A stretch of 17,560 nt of DNA from JAKOUL01 sp035378845 (GTDB taxonomy: Bacteria > Dictyoglomota > Dictyoglomia > Dictyoglomales > Dictyoglomaceae), in the NCBI GenBank assembly GCA_035378845.1, contig DAOSUP010000025.1:1-17560 (forward strand). Direction: 5' to 3'. Made by a program: the position numbers and the translations under genes. Under the pieces are notes generated by a model that was not told the DNA's origin, made no database searches, and worked only from the letters and a program-made list of their open reading frames with translations. How positions within the stretch are numbered: position 1 is the stretch's first letter; each line of letters starts with the position of its first letter. Shown here piece by piece: positions 6,587-13,527 of this stretch.

Positions 6587-8416
6587 TTATTTTGCTTTTG
6601 AAAGAGCACTAAGTATATCGTCAGTTGGTACCAAGAGTCCACCCTTGCTAACTGGATTGACCCAAGCTGGAACTTTTGGTGTTTGCCCCTTAGGAGCAAT
6701 ACCAAATAAAGTAGGAAGAGCCATAGCGTGCCATGGAGAGGAAGGGAACCACCATGGATCTTTAGCAGTTGGGAAGCCAACCCAGTAAGTCTCATTAACT
6801 TCATACCAATGAGCTCCATAGAAGAGTGGAATTGCAGGTAGATCTCTATAAACTATTCTTTGAAGCTGATAGTATAAAGTCTTTCTTACTTTTGGATCAA
6901 GAGTTGCTGCAAGCTTATCAATAATCTTTCCTACTTCTGGATTGTTATATCTTTCAAAGTTTCCATATTGATCCTGACCAAAAGGCTTATAGAGAGCTGG
7001 ATCAAGTACTACTCTATATACGTTCCATGGATGATCATATCCAGGACCTGCAGACCAGCCAAGGATGAAGTCAAAAGTTCCCTGAGTCCATCTGGTCCAC
7101 CATACAGAGTAATCTGGGAATTCGGTCTTTACATCAAGCCCAATAGCCTTCATATTTGCTGCCATCATTTCACACATCATCATCCAGTCAGTCCAACCAC
7201 TTGGTACCTGAATGGTGAATGTACCCATTCTCTTTCCATCTGGGCTGACTCTAATTCCATCTCTTCCTTTCTTATATCCTGCTTTATCAAGAATGTCATT
7301 TGCTTTCTTAAGATCAGTCTTTACTTTCCCGTCAGGAGAACCCCAGAAGTATTTTGCATATGCACTATCAATATACTGATGATATGCTTCAAAGTCATCT
7401 ATAACCATGGATGGATGTGCTTGGTTACCATAGCCAAAGTATGCTTTATCAAGCATTTCTTGGTAAGGTATTGAGTATGCTATAGCTTTTCTTACTGCAG
7501 GGTCTCTAAGAAGTGGATTATAGTAGCTGATGTAAAGAAGATCTAATCCATCAGGCATGAAGTAAGGCTTATTGTCAAACCATGTTTTAACTGGTAGCTT
7601 TTTGTCTTTCCAGAGAGCAGCTATATCAGGTATAAATACTCCACCCCAATCAGCATTTCCTTTCTCAAAATCAAGGTTTGCTACAGAGTTATCCTTATAA
7701 ATTATGTTCCCAATATACTTTGGTACAGGAAGTCCAAATATGGATTTACCCCACCAATTATCAATTCTTCCATATGCTACGATATTAGGATCAGCGTAGT
7801 AAAGCTTATATGGACCAGAAACCACTTGCTTCGCTGGATCATCATTTAGGAAATCTTTTACTGCTTGTACACCTTTTTTCTCAAAAGGTTCATATACATG
7901 TTTTGGAACAATTCTTGTATTTAGAGCATATCCTAAGAAGGAAGCATAATTAACTGCATCTGGTCTCATTATAAATTCTACTGTCTTACTATCTACAGCT
8001 CTTACACTTTGAATGTAGTCCCACCAACCATTTCCAGGACCAATTCCTACTTCCTTTGTTAGTGCAAAAGTAAATGCTACATCATCTGCGGTAAGTGGAG
8101 TTCCATCACTCCATGCAGCCTCTTTTCTAATCTTTACTCTAAGAGTTCTCTTATTTACTGCTTGGAAGGATTCCCCAATTATAGGGAGCCATCCATCTTT
8201 CATATTGCTGTAGAGGAAAAGTGGCATATACATGAACTGTTCAGTTCCATAAGTACTAGATGGGTTATATAAGCTCCACGTAGTCGCAGACCAAAGAGCT
8301 CCCAAAGTATATACAGTCTCATTTCTTGGAAGGGAAGTTTGAGCAATTGAAGAAGGAACAATTAAAAATGTAACTAAAAGTACCCCTAAAAGGACCCCTA
8401 AAATCTTACCCCTCAT
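6587..8416 (-). CDS. ABC transporter substrate-binding protein (family 5), probably for cellobiose or beta-gluco-oligosaccharides
   Basis: Secreted binding protein of 609 residues. A Sec signal peptide covers about residues 1-25 (positive MRGK start, hydrophobic core, SIA-Q cleavage site) and has no lipobox cysteine, so the mature protein should be soluble in the periplasm. The SBP_bac_5 fold follows, with the landmark AAWSDGTPLTADDVAFTF (about 100-117). The chain is unusually rich in tryptophan and tyrosine (WGKSIFGLP, GWTDWMMMCEMM, SVWWTRWTQG), as expected for aromatic stacking on sugars. From memory it is close throughout to T. maritima TM0031, whose structure binds cellobiose; I could not run a comparison. 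AGGAGG at 8424-8429 is 7 bases ahead of ATG. Automatic annotation would probably call it a peptide-binding protein. Confidence 0.9.
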   Translation of the reverse strand: MRGKILGVLLGVLLVTFLIVPSSIAQTSLPRNETVYTLGALWSATTWSLYNPSSTYGTEQFMYMPLFLYSNMKDGWLPIIGESFQAVNKRTLRVKIRKEAAWSDGTPLTADDVAFTFALTKEVGIGPGNGWWDYIQSVRAVDSKTVEFIMRPDAVNYASFLGYALNTRIVPKHVYEPFEKKGVQAVKDFLNDDPAKQVVSGPYKLYYADPNIVAYGRIDNWWGKSIFGLPVPKYIGNIIYKDNSVANLDFEKGNADWGGVFIPDIAALWKDKKLPVKTWFDNKPYFMPDGLDLLYISYYNPLLRDPAVRKAIAYSIPYQEMLDKAYFGYGNQAHPSMVIDDFEAYHQYIDSAYAKYFWGSPDGKVKTDLKKANDILDKAGYKKGRDGIRVSPDGKRMGTFTIQVPSGWTDWMMMCEMMAANMKAIGLDVKTEFPDYSVWWTRWTQGTFDFILGWSAGPGYDHPWNVYRVVLDPALYKPFGQDQYGNFERYNNPEVGKIIDKLAATLDPKVRKTLYYQLQRIVYRDLPAIPLFYGAHWYEVNETYWVGFPTAKDPWWFPSSPWHAMALPTLFGIAPKGQTPKVPAWVNPVSKGGLLVPTDDILSALSKAK

Positions 8417-8477
8417 ACATACACCTCCTATTTATTATTTGGGGTATCTGATGGGACCATACACCCAGCCCCTTCAT
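8406..8477 (-). other. Possible 23-codon leader ORF overlapping the binding-protein start
   Basis: A frame beginning ATG AAG GGG CTG (peptide MKGLGVWSHQ...) runs 23 codons to a TAA that lies 8 bases inside the binding-protein gene. The predicted transcription start is at about 8477-8479, so the ATG would be at or within two bases of the 5' end, meaning leaderless translation. The ribosome site of the main gene is inside this ORF, which would allow coupling. No Shine-Dalgarno precedes it and it may simply be untranslated. Confidence 0.25.
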
Positions 8478-8484
8478 GTGAAAA

Positions 8485-8513
8485 ATAATATCATATAGAA
8501 ACAATTTTGTAAA
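8485..8513 (-). promoter_or_regulatory. Strong promoter of the importer operon
   Basis: On the minus strand TTTACA (8513-8508) and TATTAT (8490-8485) are separated by exactly 17 bases, and a TGA triplet directly before the -10 gives the TGn extension. Both hexamers match consensus at five of six positions. This is the best sigma-70 type promoter in the window and lies about 70 bases ahead of the binding-protein gene. Confidence 0.7.
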
Positions 8514-8530
8514 GTGAAAATTTCAAAATA

Positions 8531-8556
8531 AAATTATTAAAAATTTTTAATAATTT
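8531..8556. repeat. Perfect 26-bp AT-only palindrome upstream of the importer promoter
   Basis: Arms of 13 bases (AAATTATTAAAAA at 8531-8543 and its exact reverse complement at 8544-8556) meet with no loop. It ends 18 bases from the -35 box of the importer promoter and lies 53 bases after the unknown gene upstream. It could be an operator, an UP-like element, or a weak AT hairpin ending the upstream transcript; minus-strand sequence after it reads TATTTTG. Confidence 0.6.
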
Positions 8557-8608
8557 AGTGCAATAATTTTTTAAATTGAAAATTTTAAGGTAATGTTAGA
8601 GAAGATTT

Positions 8609-9952
8609 TTAAACCTGTGGTACATCTTCTGTAAATAGTACTTCTTTTCTATCTATATAATCTTTCAAAATTTCAAAAGGATCCTTTGAAATTAATTCAT
8701 TTTTCCCTTTCCAAAATATAAAGATATTAGTTCCATGATTAGGCACATAAAAAAGGGCAAAATAAGGCTTTCTACCTTTATTTTCCCACATCTCAACTGC
8801 CTTATTCATGGCATACTTACTCATTTCATGCATAAGATCTACCCCACACCCTACTGGAGGATAATCTTTTATATCTACAGGGATCTCAAAAAATCCCTCA
8901 GATTCTTTTTCAATCTTATAACCTCTATGGAGATGTACCACTGCCCTGATAGGTGGTACTGAAAAGCCATTATCATCTAAAATATATCCATTATCTAATT
9001 CCCTTATTTTTAGATTTTTAGTACTTTCCATCTCATATAGAGGGAATATAAATTCTTCCGCCTCTACAGAAGGACCTAATATCTCTTCACCCTCCTTTTT
9101 TAATACTCCAACTTTTCCATCCTTTAAAGGAATTACAGGAGCTAAATCGCTATACTTAAGATCAAACTTTACTGTTCCATATCTTCCAGAACACGTTGTT
9201 ACAAATATACCTTTCCATGGTAAATTTAAATCTTCTATACCTAAGGAGGGATCAAAAGCCATAAAAGCNNNNNNNNNNNNNNNNNNNNNNNNNNNNNNNN
9301 NNNNNNNNNNNNNNNNNNNNNNNNNNNNNNNNNNNNNNNNNNNNNNNNNNNNNNNNNNNNNNNNNNNNTGTCCACCCTCTAAGGTACCAAGAAGAACCTT
9401 ATTATTACTTATCTCCCCATCTTTATATGGAACAATGATATTTTTAAAAGCCCCAAGCTTTGCCATAAAGAATCTTACTAATAGAATTTTGATCTTTGAA
9501 GGTAAAGAATGGAAATCTATAGTATCTTTTATAAAGACCATATTTATAAAATTAGGGTGAAGTTTTGGAGAAATCTTAAGTTTTTCACAAACCTTTTGAC
9601 CTATACTTATAGCAAAAGGGTCTTCCACTTCAGGAAGATATTCTCTAAGGACCTCAGTAGCTTTTTCGTATTCTTTTTTCTCAAGTACTTTTTCTATCTC
9701 CTCAGGAAGCTCTCCTAAAAATACAGGATTTATAATCACAGCATATGGAGAATATACAGGGTCTTCTGGAACATTATCCCTCCAATGAATAACTCTACAT
9801 CCTGCAGATTTAAATCTCTCCCCTAAGATCTTATAAATTTTCTTTTTAAGCTCGGATATAGCTGAGTGAGTATTACCCTTTAAAGAGATAACCTTTTCTA
9901 TAAGAACAAGAGTAGGATTTTTAAACCACCAGCTTTTTTCAGTTTCCACCAT
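8609..9952 (-). CDS. Unrecognised protein, interrupted by an assembly gap
   Basis: Open frame of about 447 codons with 100 unknown bases in the middle. The left and right parts are in the same frame only if the gap is truly 100 bases, so fusion of the two parts is an assumption. The N-terminal part (194 residues) is hydrophilic, with charged helical segments (PEEIEKVLEKKEYEKATEVLREY) and the stretch YSPYAVIINPVFLGELP. It ends LLGTLEGG just before the gap. The C-terminal part (219 residues) includes VTTCSGRYGTVKF, RAVVHLHRGYK, PPVGCGVDLMHEMSKYAM and LFYVPNHGTNIFIFWKG, with scattered His, Cys and Asp that could bind metal or phosphate. No signal peptide or membrane segment is seen. AGGAGG at 9958-9962 (5 bases before ATG) fixes the start. 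It is divergent from icd. I cannot assign a family. Confidence 0.7.
   Translation of the reverse strand: MVETEKSWWFKNPTLVLIEKVISLKGNTHSAISELKKKIYKILGERFKSAGCRVIHWRDNVPEDPVYSPYAVIINPVFLGELPEEIEKVLEKKEYEKATEVLREYLPEVEDPFAISIGQKVCEKLKISPKLHPNFINMVFIKDTIDFHSLPSKIKILLVRFFMAKLGAFKNIIVPYKDGEISNNKVLLGTLEGGXXXXXXXXXXXXXXXXXXXXXXXXXXXXXXXXXXAFMAFDPSLGIEDLNLPWKGIFVTTCSGRYGTVKFDLKYSDLAPVIPLKDGKVGVLKKEGEEILGPSVEAEEFIFPLYEMESTKNLKIRELDNGYILDDNGFSVPPIRAVVHLHRGYKIEKESEGFFEIPVDIKDYPPVGCGVDLMHEMSKYAMNKAVEMWENKGRKPYFALFYVPNHGTNIFIFWKGKNELISKDPFEILKDYIDRKEVLFTEDVPQV
9269..9368. other. Assembly gap of 100 N
   Basis: Exactly 100 undetermined bases. This length is the usual placeholder for a gap of unknown size, so the real distance and the reading frame across it are uncertain. 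Confidence 0.98.
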
Positions 9953-9980
9953 TTTGTCCTCCTTTTTTCTCTTTCTTAAG

Positions 9981-9986
9981 ATTATA
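9981..9986 (-). promoter_or_regulatory. -10 element for the unknown gene at 9952
   Basis: A perfect TATAAT on the minus strand about 29 bases before the start codon. The -35 region at 17-base spacing (AAATAG) is poor, and there is no TGn extension. Confidence 0.35.
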
Positions 9987-10000
9987 CTACACTTTTAAGC

Positions 10001-10029
10001 TTGCTATTTTAATAAGTATAAGCTATTAT
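10001..10029 (+). promoter_or_regulatory. Promoter of icd
   Basis: TTGCTA (10001-10006) and TATTAT (10024-10029) are separated by 17 bases, 37 bases ahead of the GTG start codon. It lies back to back with the promoter of the divergent unknown gene, within a 113-bp shared intergenic region. Confidence 0.5.
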
Positions 10030-10065
10030 CTTTAAAAAATAGATCTCTATAAGGAGGGAAATAAA

Positions 10066-11262
10066 GTGATAAAAGTTAAAAATCCCATCGTAGAATTTGA
10101 TGGCGATGAGATGGCAAGAGTTATGTGGAAATGGATAAAGGAAGAACTCATATCTCCTTATATTGATATACCTATTTCCTATTTTGATTTAGGTATAAAA
10201 AATAGAGATGACACCGATGATATGGTAACTTTAGAAGCAGCAAAGGCAATAAAAGAATACAAGGTAGGAGTAAAGTGTGCCACAATTACACCTGATCAGG
10301 AAAGAGTAAAAGAATATAACTTAAAAAAATTATGGAAAAGTCCTAATGCTACCATAAGAGCTTACCTTGATGGTACTGTATTTAGAAAACCTATAATCGT
10401 TAAAAATATTCCTCCTTTTGTAAGAAGCTGGAAAAAACCTATTGTTATTGGAAGACATGCATATGGAGATATATATAATGCTTTTGAATATAAAATAGAT
10501 AGCCCTTCTCACTTAGAAGTAGTCTTGAAGAACTCTGAGAATAAAACTTTTCCAGTCCACTCTTTTGAAGGTAAAGGTATTTTTATGGTTATGCATAATA
10601 CAGAGAAGTCTATAAGAAGCCTTGCTAAAGCATGTATAAACTATGCCCTAAGTGAGAAAATAGAACTATGGTTCTCTGCAAAGGATACCATATCCAAAAT
10701 TTATCATGGGTTCTTTAAAGAAATATTTCAAGAAGAGGTGGAAAAGAGAAAGGAAGAATTTGTAGATGCTGGAGTAAATTACAGATATCTTTTAATTGAT
10801 GATGCAGTAGCCCAAATAATTAAAAGTGAAGGTGGCATGCTCTGGGCATGTATGAATTATGAGGGGGATGTTATGTCTGATATGATAGCAGCAGGATTTG
10901 GAAGTCTTGGACTTATGACCTCAGTATTAGTATCTCCTGAAGGGGAATATGAATTTGAAGCAGCTCATGGTACTGTGAGAAGGCATTATTATGAGTTTCT
11001 AAAGGGAAATAAGACATCTACAAACCCCACAGCCTCCATCTTTGCCTGGACAGGAGCCATTAGAAAAAGAGGGGAGTTAGATAATACTCCAGATGTTATT
11101 GACTTTGCTAATAAATTGGAAGAGGCAACTCTAAAAACCATTGAAATGGGAATAATGACCAAGGATCTTCAACCTTTAGCAGAACCACCAGTAAAAGAGT
11201 ATGTAAATACTGAGGAATTTATAAGGAAGATAAAAGAAAATTTAGAGACGATTTTAAAATAA
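10066..11262 (+). CDS. icd: NADP-dependent isocitrate dehydrogenase (homodimeric, eukaryote/Thermotoga-like type)
   Basis: Oxidises isocitrate to 2-oxoglutarate and CO2 with reduction of NADP, linking the citrate pathway to glutamate synthesis. The 398 residues carry the family motifs: substrate site SPNATIR (92-98), R107 and R130 (the latter in GRHAYGD), catalytic Y137 and K206 (LWFSAKD), metal-binding D245/D246, D268 and D272 in NYEGDVMSD, and the cofactor segment HGTVRRH (301-307). R306 and H307 fill the places of the NADP-selecting Arg-His pair of human IDH1. The start is GTG, supported by AAGGAGGG 7 bases upstream. Length and motifs match the type II homodimeric enzymes of animals and Thermotoga rather than the E. 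coli type. It is a single-gene unit whose last 9 bases overlap the convergent HAD gene. Confidence 0.95.
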   Translation: MIKVKNPIVEFDGDEMARVMWKWIKEELISPYIDIPISYFDLGIKNRDDTDDMVTLEAAKAIKEYKVGVKCATITPDQERVKEYNLKKLWKSPNATIRAYLDGTVFRKPIIVKNIPPFVRSWKKPIVIGRHAYGDIYNAFEYKIDSPSHLEVVLKNSENKTFPVHSFEGKGIFMVMHNTEKSIRSLAKACINYALSEKIELWFSAKDTISKIYHGFFKEIFQEEVEKRKEEFVDAGVNYRYLLIDDAVAQIIKSEGGMLWACMNYEGDVMSDMIAAGFGSLGLMTSVLVSPEGEYEFEAAHGTVRRHYYEFLKGNKTSTNPTASIFAWTGAIRKRGELDNTPDVIDFANKLEEATLKTIEMGIMTKDLQPLAEPPVKEYVNTEEFIRKIKENLETILK

Positions 11263-11895
11263 TAGATCTTTCCAGAAAGCTAAAAGTTCAAAAAGATCAT
11301 TAAAAAGAAAGTTAGGGGATAATTCTTCAAGCTTATTTTTAGAAGTAAAAAATGAGCATACTCCAAAAGTTATTACTCTTAATCTTTTGCCCATAATGAT
11401 ATCTTGAGGAGCATCTCCTATATATATCACATTATAAGGAGAAACCTTAAGTTTCTCTAACATTTTTAAAAGAGGAAGAGGATCTGGTTTTGGCTTTTCT
11501 GAATCCTCCCATACAATCCATTCATCTACGTATCTTTCAGGATGAAGCGAAGGAACCTCCATCTCAATATCCTTTTTAGTACTTGCAGTAACAACTCCAA
11601 TCTTGATACCTAAATTTTTTAAGAAAGAAAGATTTTCCTCTGCTCCATCACGCCAATTAACAAGTGAATATTCAAAAAAATCTTTCCACATAGCATCAAC
11701 TTTATCCCAGTATTCCTTAGGAAGACCATTCCTCTCATAAATTTCATACCAGTTAGGAGAAAAATTCTCTCTGTATCTCTCTTCGTTCAGTTCAATCCCA
11801 AAATAAGAAAAAATCTCTTTTGTAGCTTTTATACAGGCAGGAAAGGAGTCTACTAAGGTTCCATCCCAATCCCAAATTACGCCTTTAAGCTCCAT
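11254..11895 (-). CDS. HAD-superfamily phosphatase, phosphoglycolate phosphatase-like
   Basis: Cytosolic hydrolase of 213 residues that should remove phosphate from a small phosphorylated metabolite. All HAD motifs are visible: motif I DWDGT (9-13, nucleophile D9 and acid/base D11), motif II threonine T103 in VVTAST, motif III lysine K134 or K136 in SEKPKPDP, and motif IV GDAPQD (160-165). The helical cap between motifs I and II (about 18-85) is of the Gph/PGMB type, but the substrate cannot be read from the sequence. No good ribosome site lies close to ATG 11895; AGGTGG is 13 bases away and contains the stop of the upstream gene. Translation may depend on coupling to the GGDEF gene, which ends 17 bases upstream. 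No terminator is visible after its stop, which lies inside the end of icd on the other strand. Confidence 0.88.
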   Translation of the reverse strand: MELKGVIWDWDGTLVDSFPACIKATKEIFSYFGIELNEERYRENFSPNWYEIYERNGLPKEYWDKVDAMWKDFFEYSLVNWRDGAEENLSFLKNLGIKIGVVTASTKKDIEMEVPSLHPERYVDEWIVWEDSEKPKPDPLPLLKMLEKLKVSPYNVIYIGDAPQDIIMGKRLRVITFGVCSFFTSKNKLEELSPNFLFNDLFELLAFWKDLLF

Positions 11896-11912
11896 AAGTA
11901 AAACTTTACCAC

Positions 11913-13322
11913 CTATATAACATTAATAAATGCTTCCACTAAATTAGGATCAAATTGAGTACCAGCACACCTTTTTAGTTCCTGTATTGCTTCTTCTTTA
12001 GTTTTAGCTTTTTCATATGGTCTTCCTGAGGTCATAACCTCATAAGCATCCACTATAGAAAATATCCTTGAAACCAATGGAATTTCTTTCTCTTTAAGTC
12101 CCCGAGGATATCCTGATCCATCCCACCATTCATGATGAGATAATATGAATTCAGCTATATAAGCAAGCTTATGGGAGGCTTCTGCTATTCTATATCCAAT
12201 CTCTGCATGAGTTTTTATTTTATCCAATTCTTTAGAGGCAAGTTTACCTTCCTTTTTTAAAATCTCTGAAGAAATAGTAATCTCTCCTATATCATGGAAA
12301 CTGGAAAGAAGAATAAGAGATTCTCTCTCCACATCAGAAAGATAAAGAAAATCTGACATTCTCACTACTAATTCTTTTATACGATCCTCATGAGTTTTGC
12401 TTTCATAAGAATTTTCCCATAGCATATCTTTCAAGGATTGTAATACTGAATCCCTAAGACTTCTTCTTTCCACGAGTTTATTCTTATACATCCTATCCTC
12501 TGCAACTCTAAAGATATTCTCAATATTTTCCTCTTCATGTTCCTTGGTAGCATGTCCAAGAGCTATACTAAGAGGTATAGGAAAGGATTCATTAACCTCA
12601 TTAAATTCTGCACAATTGTTTTTAATTCTATTACATATCTCTTCTGCAATTTCCTTAGAAGTCTTTGGTAACATAATTACAAATTCATCTCCTCCCCAGC
12701 GAGCCACAATATCTTCCTCTCTACAAGATTTTGAAAGCACCTCAGCTATAGCTTTCAGAAGCTCATCCCCTTTTTCATGCCCAAAAGCATCATTCATAAG
12801 TTTTAATCCATTTAAATCCCCCATGACTATAGTTATAGGAAGCTGTCTTTTGGTATTAAGCCTCTCTAACTCCTCTTCTAAAAAAGCTCTATTGTAAAGA
12901 CCTGTAAGCTTATCATGAAAGGCAAGATATTTTATCTCTTCCTCCACCTTCTCTTTTTCGGTAATTTCCTGAGTAATTTCTACAGCTCCTATAATTTCTA
13001 AATTTTTACTCTTTACAGGATAACCTTTCATATGCCAAGATTTTCCATCAGAAGTAGTAATCTCTCCTTCTTCAAATTTTCCAGTTCCCATTGCTCTTTT
13101 TACAGGACAATCCTCACATATATACCTTTCTCTATGCCATAGATCATAACACTTTTTCCCGATAAGTTCTTCCTTTTTAAGATTTAAAGATGCAGCTGCA
13201 GATTTATTAGCATAAAGAATAGTCATATCCTTATCATATAAGATTACAAATTCTTTTAAAGCATCAAGTACAGTATCTTCTTGGGGTCCATCTCTTAGGG
13301 TTTTTTCTATATTTCTTCCCAT
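11913..13322 (-). CDS. PAS-GGDEF-HD-GYP protein, dual cyclic di-GMP synthase/phosphodiesterase
   Basis: A 469-residue signalling protein without membrane segments. A PAS sensor domain spans about 15-120 and has three cysteines (C58, C69, C72; ICEDCP), a pattern found in PAS domains that may bind a metal or sense redox state. A GGDEF domain follows (about 130-285) with an intact RWGGDEF active site (G210-F214). The allosteric inhibitory motif RxxD (R201-D204) lies exactly five residues upstream, so this domain should make cyclic di-GMP and be product-inhibited. The HD-GYP domain (about 305-469) has H343-D344, H372, H396-H397, GYP (404-406) and D425, so it may hydrolyse cyclic di-GMP. The usual lysine of HDxGK is E347, which could alter activity. 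AGGAGC at 13329-13334 supports the start. It is first gene of a unit with the HAD phosphatase. Confidence 0.92.
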   Translation of the reverse strand: MGRNIEKTLRDGPQEDTVLDALKEFVILYDKDMTILYANKSAAASLNLKKEELIGKKCYDLWHRERYICEDCPVKRAMGTGKFEEGEITTSDGKSWHMKGYPVKSKNLEIIGAVEITQEITEKEKVEEEIKYLAFHDKLTGLYNRAFLEEELERLNTKRQLPITIVMGDLNGLKLMNDAFGHEKGDELLKAIAEVLSKSCREEDIVARWGGDEFVIMLPKTSKEIAEEICNRIKNNCAEFNEVNESFPIPLSIALGHATKEHEEENIENIFRVAEDRMYKNKLVERRSLRDSVLQSLKDMLWENSYESKTHEDRIKELVVRMSDFLYLSDVERESLILLSSFHDIGEITISSEILKKEGKLASKELDKIKTHAEIGYRIAEASHKLAYIAEFILSHHEWWDGSGYPRGLKEKEIPLVSRIFSIVDAYEVMTSGRPYEKAKTKEEAIQELKRCAGTQFDPNLVEAFINVI

Positions 13323-13354
13323 ATAATAGCTCCTAAAAAATTATTTATAATGCC

Positions 13355-13387
13355 CTTAATTATACTTTTAATTAAGAAAGTAGACAA
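13355..13387 (-). promoter_or_regulatory. Promoter of the GGDEF/HD-GYP gene with overlapping inverted repeat
   Basis: On the minus strand TTGTCT (13387-13382) and TATAAT (13364-13359) are 17 bases apart. Perfect 8-base arms CTTAATTA (13355-13362) and TAATTAAG (13369-13376), 6 bases apart, cover the -10 and spacer and may be an operator. A second TATAAT at 13475-13480 could give an additional upstream promoter but lacks a good -35. The rest of the 205-bp gap after parB shows no gene. Confidence 0.55.
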
Positions 13388-13497
13388 GGATCTTTAACAA
13401 AATTTAACGTTTTTTTATATCTATGGGAGTTATAGTGACTTAATCTTAAAAGAGAGTTAAGTACTTTTTATATCATTATATAAACATGGTATTGTAA

Positions 13498-13523
13498 GTA
13501 AAACAACCTTTTACAATGTAAAA
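13498..13523. repeat. Small alternating hairpins after parB
   Basis: GTAAAA (13498-13503), TTTTAC (13509-13514) and a third arm TGTAAAA (13517-13523) follow each other, so the middle arm can pair with either neighbour. It begins 5 bases after the parB stop and is the only candidate 3' structure for the parAB transcript. The stems are short and AT-rich and no U-tract follows, so it would be a poor terminator. Confidence 0.3.
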
Positions 13524-13527
13524 AATG

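Noticed and set aside
6968..7474. A 168-codon plus-strand open frame opposite the binding-protein gene
   Set aside because: It is antisense to a clear SBP_bac_5 gene, has no ribosome site, and its composition (rich in Ser, Ile, Cys and His) is that of a shadow frame.
9269..9368. Reading the N run as a real 34-residue insert or disordered segment
   Set aside because: A run of exactly 100 N is a placeholder for missing sequence and carries no biological information.
12544..12897. A 117-codon plus-strand frame opposite the GGDEF domain
   Set aside because: Entirely antisense to a well-conserved domain; no ribosome site or recognisable motif.
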